64,000 bases of DNA from Blautia sp. (GCA_017463155.1 JAFTPT010000021.1:18074-82073), one strand, 5' to 3'; shown: positions 17,099 through 24,670, counted from the first letter of the stretch. The notes: generated by a model from the letters alone, not told the origin. Numbers and translations: made by a program.

Positions 17099-17983
17099 TT
17101 GAATAATAAAACAGCTCTGGTCCTTGCGTGCGCGGGGATCTGCATGATGATGAGAACAGCAGTCATGGGGGAGGGGATGCTTTCGGCCCCCTCCGAAGAT
17201 AATGAGAGTATATTTTCCGCCAATGTTTCGGCCGAACAGGAGATCGGCTGGGATGAGTCCTGGCAGTTTGCGGACTACTCGAAGATCCACACGGGAACGG
17301 CGGTCCTGCATACGCCGTCACAGGGAAACGGGATCGTTGTCTGCGTCAATGCAGGACACGGAACTTCGGGAGGAGACAGTGTAAAGACGCTCTGCCATCC
17401 GGACGGAAGCCCGAAGGTCACGGGAGGGTCAACAGCGGAAGGAGCCACCTACGCGACGGCCGTCTCGGGAGGGGCCACGATGGCAGATGGTACATCGGAA
17501 GCGGCCGTGAACCTGCAGCTGGCACTTCTTCTTAAGGAGAAGCTGCTTGACGCAGGCTTCAGCGTGCTGATGATCCGCGAGGATACGGATGTGCAGCTGG
17601 ACAACATCGCAAGGACCGTGATCGCGAATGAGAATGCGGCGTGTCACCTGGCACTGCATTATGACAGTACAGCGTCGGACAAGGGATTTTTCTATATCGG
17701 TGTTCCAGGAGAAGCATCCTACCGGAGCATGGAGCCGGTGGCTTCCCACTGGACGGAACACGAAGACCTGGGGCAGCACATCCTGGCGGGCGTCAGGGAC
17801 AGCGGGTACCGGATCTTTGGTTCCGGGACGATGGAGATCGACCTGACCCAGACCTCCTATTCGACGATCCCGTCGGTCGATCTGGAGTGCGGAGACACGG
17901 CGAGTGACTGCTCCGTACCGACGCAGACCCTTCTGGCCGAGGGGATCACGGCGGGGCTTCGGTCTTATTTTGGGGTGGAATAA
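17099..17983 (+). CDS. Secreted N-acetylmuramoyl-L-alanine amidase (amidase_3 type)
   Basis: This is a 294-residue protein with an uncleaved or weak signal segment at the N-terminus. The zinc-amidase features are CVNAGHGT (first His), TSEAAVNLQLALLLKEKL (Glu ligand), HLALHYDST (second His) and SVDLECGD (catalytic Glu). Enzymes of this family cut the amide bond between MurNAc and the stem peptide. The start is TTG at 17099, supported by GGAAGAGGA upstream; no ATG fits the frame nearby. It follows the aldo/keto reductase by 27 bases. No choline or SH3b binding module is present. Confidence 0.8.
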   Translation: MNNKTALVLACAGICMMMRTAVMGEGMLSAPSEDNESIFSANVSAEQEIGWDESWQFADYSKIHTGTAVLHTPSQGNGIVVCVNAGHGTSGGDSVKTLCHPDGSPKVTGGSTAEGATYATAVSGGATMADGTSEAAVNLQLALLLKEKLLDAGFSVLMIREDTDVQLDNIARTVIANENAACHLALHYDSTASDKGFFYIGVPGEASYRSMEPVASHWTEHEDLGQHILAGVRDSGYRIFGSGTMEIDLTQTSYSTIPSVDLECGDTASDCSVPTQTLLAEGITAGLRSYFGVE

Positions 17984-18060
17984 AAGTAGTTTCCATAGAA
18001 GTGTGAGCCGGGAAAATGGATACTTACGCTGTAAGGTGCGCGATTTCCTTCGAAAAGGTG

Positions 18061-18089
18061 TTGCAAAAATATTAACGATATGTTACTAT
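18061..18089 (+). promoter_or_regulatory. Promoter of the BIG2 protein gene
   Basis: TTGCAA (18061-18066), a 17-base spacer and TACTAT (18084-18089) preceded by TG form a good promoter about 50 bases before the start codon. Confidence 0.65.
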
Positions 18090-18137
18090 GAAGTGGCTTA
18101 AACCGACGTTTTTTGCAACATTGAAAGGAGTATCGTC

Positions 18138-19115
18138 GTGTCAGATTTCCATAAGATTGCCAAAAGGCTTTCTGTTTTTGCAATACTTGTCATGATCGTT
18201 CTCGGCTGCAGGTCCGTAAGCGCCGCGACGCCGCAGCTTAATAAAGTAGAAGCCAGGCTCTATGTCGGAAAGACCTTCCGGCTGTATCCTTCCTCCGGCA
18301 AGGCAACAAACTGGAAGAGTTACAATACCAAGGTCGCGACCGTCAGCAAAAACGGCGCGGTGACCGGACGTAAAAAAGGGACGGCAACCATCTGCTGTAC
18401 CGTGTCCGGAAAAACGCTGAAATGCACGGTCAATGTACTCAACACGCAGACCAGCAAATATGTGAGCAACAAGTACGCCGAGGTGTGGCTGAACATCCTT
18501 GGCGCTGTGGAGACCGGCGGGCAGTCCTATGGTAAACGAAACTATGCCAGCTACATCGGTCCCTATACAGGATCACCCAACGAGCACAGCAGCACGGCCG
18601 GCGCTTATCAGGAATACGGCGAGAATCTCCGCCAGCTGCTTCTGGCCATTCAGAAACAGTATCCGACAACCTTTAAGGCCAAGGATACTGCTGGGATCGC
18701 GGATGACATCAAGAGGAACTGGTCCAGTTCCCACTACACGGTCAAGGCCGGGACAGCCAAGGCCAAATGCATCCAGAAGATCATTTCCAGCTACGTGGGC
18801 AAGCTGGTGCAGGACCAGCGGGCGATCGAGCTTCTTGATGAGTACCTTAAAGGGATCAGGAAGCTGGGCGTCAAGAACCTTCGCTGCGGGTTGTTTATGG
18901 CGGAGTGCTATCATCTGGGCGGCTATGCGGCCGTCAAACGGGTGGTGGCCCGCGCGACCAACAAGAACAGCCTCGTTGCACTTAAAAAGTCACTCTATCT
19001 GGATCAGAAGGATAAGAGCAGCAGCTACCAGATCGGGGATGCGGTCTACAAGAGCCGGCACGAAGCGATCTACAAATGGCTGGCGACCTATATTCCCAGC
19101 AGCACCAAATACTGA
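18138..19115 (+). CDS. Secreted BIG2-domain protein with probable lysozyme-like domain
   Basis: The protein has 325 residues. A signal peptide (about 1-30) is followed by a BIG2 Ig-like module near 33-98 (KVEARLYVGKTFRLYPSSG, KVATVSKNGAVTGRKKGTATI). The rest, from about 110, begins ILGAVETGGQSYGKRNY and continues with STAGAYQEYGENLRQLL. It resembles, from memory, a lysozyme-like domain of phage endolysins in gut Clostridia, in which ETGGQ.YG holds the likely catalytic Glu. Peptidoglycan cleavage is therefore an inference. The GTG start follows GAAAGGAG. The gene has its own promoter and ends next to palindromic repeat copy 2. Neighbouring amidase and SGNH hydrolase genes support a wall-remodelling role. 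Confidence 0.7.
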   Translation: MSDFHKIAKRLSVFAILVMIVLGCRSVSAATPQLNKVEARLYVGKTFRLYPSSGKATNWKSYNTKVATVSKNGAVTGRKKGTATICCTVSGKTLKCTVNVLNTQTSKYVSNKYAEVWLNILGAVETGGQSYGKRNYASYIGPYTGSPNEHSSTAGAYQEYGENLRQLLLAIQKQYPTTFKAKDTAGIADDIKRNWSSSHYTVKAGTAKAKCIQKIISSYVGKLVQDQRAIELLDEYLKGIRKLGVKNLRCGLFMAECYHLGGYAAVKRVVARATNKNSLVALKKSLYLDQKDKSSSYQIGDAVYKSRHEAIYKWLATYIPSSTKY

Positions 19116-19118
19116 ACA

Positions 19119-19192
19119 GGAAAAGAGAGGGGGCGTTTCTCTGTCTTGTTAGCAAAAGCAAACAAGACAGAGAAACGCTCCCTCTCTTTTCC
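19119..19192. repeat. Palindromic repeat, diverged copy 2
   Basis: The palindrome runs from GGAAAAGAGAGGGGGCG to its near-perfect complement ending CTTTTCC. It matches the family in architecture and in the core TCTTGTT/AACAAGA, but both arms have changed together compared with the other copies. It lies between the BIG2 gene and the duplicated ssrA 3' end and could end both transcripts. Confidence 0.9.
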
Positions 19193-19221
19193 AGATGCCT
19201 CTAATGGACCTGGCGGGAATC
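19192..19221. repeat. ssrA: Direct repeat: extra copy of the ssrA 3' end
   Basis: These 30 bases are identical to 19355-19384, which cover the last 17 bases of tmRNA (minus strand) and 13 bases beyond. The copies are 163 bases apart. The extra copy joins directly to palindromic repeat copy 2. It may be an attachment-site scar or a local duplication. Confidence 0.85.
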
Positions 19222-19302
19222 CCGCCGGCGCCCAAGGCGCCTTTCAGGCCGCGTCGGCGTCGAAGGTCCACCGGACCTTCTCCTTCCGCATGCGATGCAT
19301 GC
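19212..19302. repeat. Run of five perfect hairpins, each with a 3-base loop
   Basis: Five successive perfect inverted repeats are seen: GGCGGG-AAT-CCCGCC (19212-19226), GGCGCC-CAA-GGCGCC (19227-19241), GCCG-CGT-CGGC (19248-19258), GAAGGTCC-ACC-GGACCTTC (19262-19280) and GCATGC-GAT-GCATGC (19288-19302). All have a 3-base loop. They lie between the two copies of the ssrA 3' end. No known element explains them. Confidence 0.85.
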
Positions 19303-19331
19303 TCCCTCCTTGTTCGATACCCGCCAAATCC

Positions 19332-19365
19332 AAAGAGGCACCTGCACTTGCGTACAGATGCCTCT
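19332..19365 (-). terminator. Probable tmRNA terminator
   Basis: On the minus strand AGAGGCA (19365-19359) and TGCCTCT (19340-19334) form a stem with an 18-base loop, followed by a short T run. It begins three bases after the tmRNA 3' end. Confidence 0.5.
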
Positions 19366-19384
19366 AATGGACCTGGCGGGAATC
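19355..19384. repeat. ssrA: Direct repeat: native copy at the ssrA 3' end
   Basis: This partner of 19192-19221 spans the tmRNA acceptor/T-arm end and part of its terminator stem. Confidence 0.85.
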
Positions 19385-19711
19385 GAACCCGCGTCCGAAA
19401 GTCTATCCCCTGGGCTTCTTCCATCACAGTCGGTGGTTTGACATTCCCTCTATGCAGCGCCCTCCGACAGGCTCAGCATTTCAGTAGCTTCATGATACAT
19501 CTGACGGGGCAAAGCTTACCCGCCAAGGTTTCTCACATCGTCGACGCCAGGTTCTCCCCGTGTGAGTGCGGGAAGGCTGACGAGCAGCCTCAGGCTGCTA
19601 ACGCGTAACTTTCGTCTGCGTTTATATTTAATTGCCCGGTTATTACGCAGTCTGGGCGGCTGCGGATGGCTTCCCCAACTTCAAAACCCCCGTCGAAACC
19701 AGTACAAGCCC
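19368..19711 (-). ncRNA. ssrA: tmRNA (SsrA)
   Basis: The 344-base transcript frees stalled ribosomes and tags their products for proteolysis. The 5' end GGGCTTG pairs, with G-U pairs, to CAGGTCC near the 3' end, which carries the tRNA-like T arm CGGGTTCGATTCCCG. CCA is not encoded. The tag frame reads GCA GAC GAA AGT TAC GCG TTA GCA GCC TGA, giving ADESYALAA followed by stop, at about 19610-19581. The LAA end is the usual ClpXP degron. The strong promoter, the terminator and clpX in the same region fit an active gene. Confidence 0.95.
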
Positions 19712-19738
19712 TTGGGTGGTTGTTCCAGTTGTGAGACT

Positions 19739-19767
19739 ATTATACGGAACGCAATTCGAAATGTCAA
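19739..19767 (-). promoter_or_regulatory. Promoter of tmRNA
   Basis: On the minus strand a perfect TTGACA (19767-19762) and a perfect TATAAT (19744-19739) are separated by 17 bases. The -10 box lies 27 bases before the mature 5' end. Confidence 0.9.
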
Positions 19768-19775
19768 GCCGCAGG

Positions 19776-19823
19776 ATTTATGAGAATCCGTGCTTTTGTA
19801 TTTATGAGAATCCGTGCTTTTGT
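19776..19823. repeat. Two exact tandem copies of a 24-base unit
   Basis: The unit beginning ATTTATGAGAATCC is repeated exactly at 19776-19799 and 19800-19823. It lies just upstream of the tmRNA -35 box, between that promoter and palindromic repeat copy 3. It could bind a regulator or be a simple slippage duplication. Confidence 0.85.
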
Positions 19824-19892
19824 GATCAGACGATTCATGATATGCTGAATACGATCGGATTGTATTGGCAGACACAACGAAAGCGCGGGGAA

Positions 19893-19954
19893 GACAGGGG
19901 ACGGTTCTGTGTCTTGTTTGACAAATCAAACAAGACACAGAACCGTCCCCTGTC
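19893..19954. repeat. 62-base palindromic repeat, copy 3
   Basis: The 29-base arms match those of copies 1 and 4, apart from a changed loop region (ACAAAT replaces ACTCGT), so the apex still pairs. It lies between the divergent tmRNA and dtd promoters. Confidence 0.95.
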
Positions 19955-19960
19955 TTTCCC

Positions 19961-19989
19961 TTGAGTTTTTTTTGCCGTCATGCTACTAT
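19961..19989 (+). promoter_or_regulatory. Promoter of dtd
   Basis: TTGAGT (19961-19966), a 17-base spacer and TACTAT (19984-19989) lie 25 bases before the dtd ATG. Confidence 0.6.
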
Positions 19990-20013
19990 AAGCAATAGAA
20001 AGGTGTGAGGATT

Positions 20014-20475
20014 ATGCGCTTTGTGATCCAGGTCGTTTCACAGGCAAAGGTAGAAGTGGAAGGCAAGATCGTCGGGCAGATCGGCAAGGGCTACGCGGTG
20101 CTTGTCGGTGTGGGACGGGAGGACACAGAGGCCGTTGCGGACAGGATGGTCAAAAAGCTGCTGGGGCTCCGGATCTTCGCGGATGAGAACGGCAAGACCA
20201 ACAGATCCCTGGCGGACGTGAACGGGGAGGTGCTGCTGGTTTCGCAGTTTACGCTCTATGCAGACTGTACCCACGGCAACCGGCCGGGCTTTACCAATGC
20301 GGGACTGCCGGAGCGGGCCAATGAGCTTTATGAATACATCATCGGGAAAGTAAAGGAGACCGTATCGGTCGTGGAGAAGGGCGTCTTTGGCGCGGACATG
20401 CACCTGACGCTCACCAACGAGGGACCGTTCACGATCATTCTTGATTCAGATGAACTGTTTCCGAAGAAACCATAA
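20014..20475 (+). CDS. dtd: D-aminoacyl-tRNA deacylase
   Basis: This is a 153-residue enzyme that hydrolyses D-amino acids and misplaced glycine from tRNA. The two family signatures are clear: SQFTLYADCTHGNRPGF in the middle and TNEGPFTIILDSDE near the C-terminus, which corresponds to the cross-subunit NxGPxT motif of the dimer. The ATG at 20014 starts the canonical MRFVIQVVSQAKV; another ATG nine bases upstream has no better ribosome site. It begins an operon with the downstream response regulator, 28 bases away. Confidence 0.93.
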   Translation: MRFVIQVVSQAKVEVEGKIVGQIGKGYAVLVGVGREDTEAVADRMVKKLLGLRIFADENGKTNRSLADVNGEVLLVSQFTLYADCTHGNRPGFTNAGLPERANELYEYIIGKVKETVSVVEKGVFGADMHLTLTNEGPFTIILDSDELFPKKP

Positions 20476-20503
20476 GAAAAGAGAACAGGAGAGGATAGAC
20501 ACA

Positions 20504-21202
20504 ATGGATGGCCTGAAGATACTGGTTGTTGATGATGAGAGCCGTATGCGAAAGCTGGTCAAGGACTTTTTGACGCGCAAGAACTTTCAGGTGCTGGAGG
20601 CTGGTGACGGGGAGGAAGCCGTCGACCTGTTTTATCAGGACAAGGATATCGCCCTCATTATCCTGGATGTGATGATGCCCAAGATGGACGGCTGGCAGGT
20701 CTGCCGGGAGATCCGCAAGGAATCCAAGGTGCCGATCATCATGCTGACCGCCCGGGGCGACGAGCGGGATGAGCTGCTGGGTTTCGAACTCGGTGTGGAC
20801 GAGTACATTTCCAAGCCCTTCAGCCCCAAGATCCTGGTGGCCAGGGTGGAAGCGATCCTCCGGCGTACCGGACAGGGGAACGCGGATGATGTGATCTCGG
20901 CCGGCGGCATCGTGATCGACAAGGCGGCCCACCAGGCGACCGTAGACGGAAAGCCCATGGAGCTCAGCTTCAAGGAATTTGAACTCCTGACGTATTTCCT
21001 GGAGAACCAGGGCATCGCCCTGTCCAGGGAGAAGATCCTGAATTCCGTCTGGAACTACGATTACTTTGGCGACGCCCGCACCATTGACACGCACGTCAAG
21101 AAGCTGCGCAGCAAGATGGGCGATAAGGGTGAACTGATCCGTACCGTGTGGGGCATGGGCTACAAATTCGAATGTCCGTCTTCTGATAATAACGAATCAT
21201 AA
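20504..21202 (+). CDS. OmpR-family response regulator (orphan)
   Basis: This is a 232-residue regulator. The receiver domain has D10/D11, the phosphoacceptor D55 (LIILDVMMPKMDG) and the conserved Lys in YISKPFSP. The C-terminal winged helix (about 135-226) has ELSFKEFELLTYFLENQG and the recognition region ARTIDTHVKKLRSKM. It should bind DNA when phosphorylated. No kinase gene is adjacent; the only sensor kinase in the window starts 9.7 kb downstream at 30871 and has no regulator next to it. The start is chosen at MDGLK with AGGAGAGG upstream. Confidence 0.92.
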   Translation: MDGLKILVVDDESRMRKLVKDFLTRKNFQVLEAGDGEEAVDLFYQDKDIALIILDVMMPKMDGWQVCREIRKESKVPIIMLTARGDERDELLGFELGVDEYISKPFSPKILVARVEAILRRTGQGNADDVISAGGIVIDKAAHQATVDGKPMELSFKEFELLTYFLENQGIALSREKILNSVWNYDYFGDARTIDTHVKKLRSKMGDKGELIRTVWGMGYKFECPSSDNNES

Positions 21203-21256
21203 ACAGGGACTGTAGAACAGGAAAAACCAGCATGGAGAAAGGCGGCGTAGAAAAAC

Positions 21257-21886
21257 ATGGCAAAAGTATTGATATTGAACGGGAGCGCGAAGGCAAACGG
21301 CTGTACCGCTACAGCCCTGAATGAGATGATCCGCGTTTTTGAGGCGGAGGGGATAGAAACCGAGCTGATCCAGGTCGGCAAGCTGACAGTCCGCGGATGT
21401 CTTTCCTGCGGGTACTGTGCAAAGAACGGAAAATGTGTGATCAATGACGATCCGGTGAACGAGATTGCCGCAAAATTTGAGGCGGCGGACGGCCTGGTGA
21501 TCGGAAGCCCGGTTTATTACGGTTCGCCGAACGGAACGATCCTGTCCTTCCTGGACAGACTGTTCTACAGCACGTCGTTCTCCAAGCACATGAAGGTCGG
21601 TGCAGCCGTCGTAAGCGCGAGGCGCGGCGGCAACACGGCGTCCTTCGACGTACTGAACAAGTATTTTACCATCAGCGGCATGCCGGTTGCCTCGTCCACC
21701 TACTGGAACCAGGTACACGGCTTTACCGCAGACGATGTGCGTAAGGATCTGGAGGGCCTGCAGACCATGCGGAACCTGGCCCGGAATATGGTATTTCTGA
21801 TGAAAGCCATCGCGGATGCAAAAGAAAAATACGGCCTGCCTGAGCAGGAACATGAATTCTTTACCAGCTTTCCGGACGGGAAGTGA
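21257..21886 (+). CDS. Flavodoxin-like NAD(P)H-dependent oxidoreductase
   Basis: This is a 209-residue flavoprotein of the NADPH-dependent FMN reductase/iron-sulfur flavoprotein family. The N-terminal FMN phosphate loop is LNGSAKANGCTATAL. A cysteine cluster GCLSCGYCAKNGKC follows, and GSPVYYGSPNG forms the flavin-binding loop. It probably reduces quinones, nitro compounds or iron with NAD(P)H. It lies 54 bases after the response regulator and may belong to the same transcript. The physiological substrate cannot be inferred. Confidence 0.85.
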   Translation: MAKVLILNGSAKANGCTATALNEMIRVFEAEGIETELIQVGKLTVRGCLSCGYCAKNGKCVINDDPVNEIAAKFEAADGLVIGSPVYYGSPNGTILSFLDRLFYSTSFSKHMKVGAAVVSARRGGNTASFDVLNKYFTISGMPVASSTYWNQVHGFTADDVRKDLEGLQTMRNLARNMVFLMKAIADAKEKYGLPEQEHEFFTSFPDGK

Positions 21887-22131
21887 AAAGAGGGCGCGAT
21901 GCCGGATAATTGTCCCGGACGGGAATGCTCTACCGGAATGCGGGACGGTGCGGGATGACGGCACAACGACGGTAACACTGAAAAACGTCGGACTCTATAC
22001 GATCCTCGTATTCTGACGCTGAATGAGATATATCACAAATCACAGGAACGTGGAATAAAACACGGAATGAAACAGCAGAGTATTTTCGCGGCAGGGGTCG
22101 TGGCAGATCTATGCTGAAGAGATGAAAACAT
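21887..22131. other. Gap without a confident gene
   Basis: In one frame the segment up to 22016 reads ...DDGTTTVTLKNVGLYTILVF then stop, like the C-terminal strand of a larger beta-sandwich protein, but it has no start of its own and overlaps the oxidoreductase. It could be a gene remnant. No hairpin or promoter stands out. Confidence 0.3.
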
Positions 22132-22845
22132 ATGATTGGAACATTGATCAACACAGGTGCGATCGTGGTCGGCGGCCTTTGCGGACATTTCTTCGGAAGG
22201 CTGCTGCAGGAACGGCACCAGGAAACCTTGACCATGGCGTGCGGCGTGGGCACGATCTTTATCGGCATCGCGGGCGCCATGAATTACATGCTTCATAACG
22301 AATATTTCCCCTCCGGCGGCTCGATGCTCGTGGTGATCTGCCTGGCCCTGGGAGGGCTGCTGGGAGAGATCCTGAACATCGAGCACGGATTTGAACGCTT
22401 CGGTGAATGGCTGAAGCAGAAGACCGGCAACGCCGGAGATACCGGTTTTGTCAATGGATTTGTAACGGCGTCGCTTACGGTGTGTATCGGCGCGATGGCG
22501 ATCGTCGGTGCGATTCAGGATGGGCTGACACAAGACTGGTCAACCCTGGGTGCCAAGGCGGTCCTGGACCTGATCATCATCCTGGTCATGACCTGTTCGC
22601 TCGGAAAGGGCTGTATATTCTCGGCCATCCCGGTATTTTTGTGGGAAGGGGCGCTGACTCTGCTGGCCTCGGCGGTCAAGCCGGTCATGACAGAGCAGGC
22701 GATGAGCTATCTGTCCCTGGTCGGCAGCGTGCTGATCTTCTGCGTGGGACTCAATCTGGTCTGGGGCAGGAAGATCCGTGTGGCCAACCTGCTGCCGGCG
22801 GTGGTGATCGCTGTCGTGGCGGCATTCCTGCCGATCCAATTCTAG
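22132..22845 (+). CDS. DUF554 family membrane protein
   Basis: This is a 237-residue integral membrane protein with six or seven predicted helices. It begins MIGTLINTGAIVVGGLCGHFFG and contains GVGTIFIGIAGAMNYM and SLTVCIGAMAIVGAIQDG, as in the DUF554 family (YdfK-like). The biochemical role of the family is unknown; transport has been suggested by its topology. It is followed after eleven bases by an esterase gene with its own GGGAGGAG site. Confidence 0.88.
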   Translation: MIGTLINTGAIVVGGLCGHFFGRLLQERHQETLTMACGVGTIFIGIAGAMNYMLHNEYFPSGGSMLVVICLALGGLLGEILNIEHGFERFGEWLKQKTGNAGDTGFVNGFVTASLTVCIGAMAIVGAIQDGLTQDWSTLGAKAVLDLIIILVMTCSLGKGCIFSAIPVFLWEGALTLLASAVKPVMTEQAMSYLSLVGSVLIFCVGLNLVWGRKIRVANLLPAVVIAVVAAFLPIQF

Positions 22846-22856
22846 GGAGGAGAACA

Positions 22857-23837
22857 ATGAACTTCGAAAATGAACGCCTGGGAGTACTTCTCAGTGACCC
22901 GCGCATCGCTCCGATCGCAAAGGATGCGGTCCGGGGCAGGGATATGAGCACTGAAACCATCTGGGATTACACGCTGCTGCGGCTCAGGGAAGAGCAGTTC
23001 TTTACGGGCAGTATAGCGCCCGGGATCGAACGCCTGTACAAGGCGGCGGAGACGGGTGAATGGTACTATCCGTTGTACAGTGAGGAGGAATGCGCCAAAA
23101 GTCCGGCCCGGAAGGACGTGAACGTTGTCTGGTTTCCTTCAGAGGAGGCTGGCGCTGACGAGAGGCCCTTTATCCTGCTGGTGCCCGGAGGCGGTTTTGT
23201 CAATGTGTGGAGCCTGACGGAGGGGTGGCCGGTCGCGGAGCAGTTTAACCGGTACGGCTATCACGTGTTTATCCTGACCTACCAGGTGGAAGGCGAGGAG
23301 CGTCTGCTCGAAAAGAACATGGAGGACTTTGCCAGGGCGCTCACATTCATCAAAGAGAATGCGAAGAAGTTCCACCTCTGTGGAGACCAATATATCACCT
23401 GCGGCTTTTCGGCGGGCGGGTATCTGGTCTGCCTCTGGAATACGAAGAAAGGATATCCTCTTCACGGCCTTCCGAAACCGCAGGCCACGTTCCCCATCTA
23501 CCCGGTGACCAGCCTTCGAAAGGACATCCGGTACGGGGAGGAGGACCTCGCTTCGGCGATCCGGCTGTACGGATGCAGCCTTTCCGAGGCGGCGGAGACG
23601 GAGTTTAACATTCCCGAGCATGTGGAAGGCTTTCCGCCAAGCGCGATCTTTGTGGCGGCGGAGGATGAACTGGTCGATCCCCGGAATTCCAAAGTCCTGG
23701 CGGAGGCGCTCACAAAGAAGCACATTCCCTGCCGGCTGGAGGTCGGCCCTACCGGCGGCCACGGCTTTGCGGACGGCTCCGGCACATGCATGGCCGGATG
23801 GACAAAACGGGCGGCGGAGTGGTTTGAATCGCTATAG
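22857..23837 (+). CDS. Alpha/beta hydrolase, acetyl-esterase-like
   Basis: This is a 326-residue hydrolase. The oxyanion-hole motif is VPGGGFVN, the nucleophile elbow GFSAGGYL, the acid Asp in EDELVDPRNS and the His in GGHGFADG. The HGG-like motif places it near the acetylxylan/BD-FAE esterases and hormone-sensitive lipase relatives. It lacks a signal peptide, so it acts in the cytoplasm. The ATG at 22857 follows GGGAGGAGAACA; the frame is open further upstream inside the DUF554 gene but that part is not protein-like. Confidence 0.85.
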   Translation: MNFENERLGVLLSDPRIAPIAKDAVRGRDMSTETIWDYTLLRLREEQFFTGSIAPGIERLYKAAETGEWYYPLYSEEECAKSPARKDVNVVWFPSEEAGADERPFILLVPGGGFVNVWSLTEGWPVAEQFNRYGYHVFILTYQVEGEERLLEKNMEDFARALTFIKENAKKFHLCGDQYITCGFSAGGYLVCLWNTKKGYPLHGLPKPQATFPIYPVTSLRKDIRYGEEDLASAIRLYGCSLSEAAETEFNIPEHVEGFPPSAIFVAAEDELVDPRNSKVLAEALTKKHIPCRLEVGPTGGHGFADGSGTCMAGWTKRAAEWFESL

Positions 23838-23878
23838 AATCGAAAAGGAAGCTATTACTCAAAGAGGGAGGAGATCAC

Positions 23879-24670
23879 ATGAGTTATATTGACATCAGGA
23901 TCGCGGATATCACGACTCTGGAGATGGATGCCATCGTGAACGCGGCGAATTCCGGCCTGTGGGCGGGAGGCGGCGTCTGCGGCGCGATCTTTAAAGCGGC
24001 AGGACATGAAAAGCTTCAGGCAGCCTGTGAAAAGATCGGTCACTGTGATACCGGCTCTGCGGTGATCACCCCCGGCTTTGACCTGAAGGCAAAGTACATC
24101 ATTCATGCCGTGGGCCCGAAGTGGTCCGGCGGAAAAAGAGGCGAGCCGGAGCAGCTGCTTGGGGCCTACACAAAGTCCCTGGAGCTGGCGGAGGAGAATG
24201 GCTGCGCGTCGATCGCGTTTCCGCTGATCTCTTCCGGCATCTACGGGTATCCCACGGAACAGGCATGGGAGCAGGCGATCCTGGCCTGCAAGGAGTACGC
24301 GGAGGACAATCCGGAATCGGCACTCCGGATCACCTTTGCCGTGCTGAATGACCGGCTTCTGGAGATGGGCAAAAGGACACAGCAGGAGCTATACCCGGCG
24401 AGTATCCTCCGGGAGGAAGACGCCGGCGGCACACATTTGGACTATGAGACGGCGGTCAGGACCATCACGCCGGGGAAATACCGCCACTACAAGGGCAATG
24501 AATACGAAGTCCTCTGCATCGCCCGGCACTCGGAATCCACCGAGCCGATGGTGGTCTACCGTGCCTTGTACAAGGAACAAGAGGTGTGGGTCCGCCCGGC
24601 CTTTATGTGGAATGAGACCGTAGAGGTGGACGGACAGACGATGAAACGATTCGAGAAGATCGACGCGTAA
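23879..24670 (+). CDS. Macro domain - DUF1653 fusion protein
   Basis: This is a 263-residue two-domain protein. Residues 1-170 form a macro domain: ADITTLEMDAIVNAANSGLW, then GGGVCGAIFKAAG and ISSGIYGYP, which make up the ADP-ribose pocket and loop. This family removes acetyl from O-acetyl-ADP-ribose or ADP-ribose from proteins. Residues about 199-262 form a DUF1653 module (PGKYRHYKGNEYEVL, then VVYRALY and WVRPAFMWNETV), whose role is unknown. The two are usually found as separate proteins. A GGGAGGAG site precedes the ATG. Confidence 0.87.
   Translation: MSYIDIRIADITTLEMDAIVNAANSGLWAGGGVCGAIFKAAGHEKLQAACEKIGHCDTGSAVITPGFDLKAKYIIHAVGPKWSGGKRGEPEQLLGAYTKSLELAEENGCASIAFPLISSGIYGYPTEQAWEQAILACKEYAEDNPESALRITFAVLNDRLLEMGKRTQQELYPASILREEDAGGTHLDYETAVRTITPGKYRHYKGNEYEVLCIARHSESTEPMVVYRALYKEQEVWVRPAFMWNETVEVDGQTMKRFEKIDA

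Noticed and set aside
21887-22016. Truncated gene ending ...VTLKNVGLYTILVF
   Set aside because: There is no independent start, only about 40 residues, and I cannot place the fragment in a family, so it is listed only as a gap.
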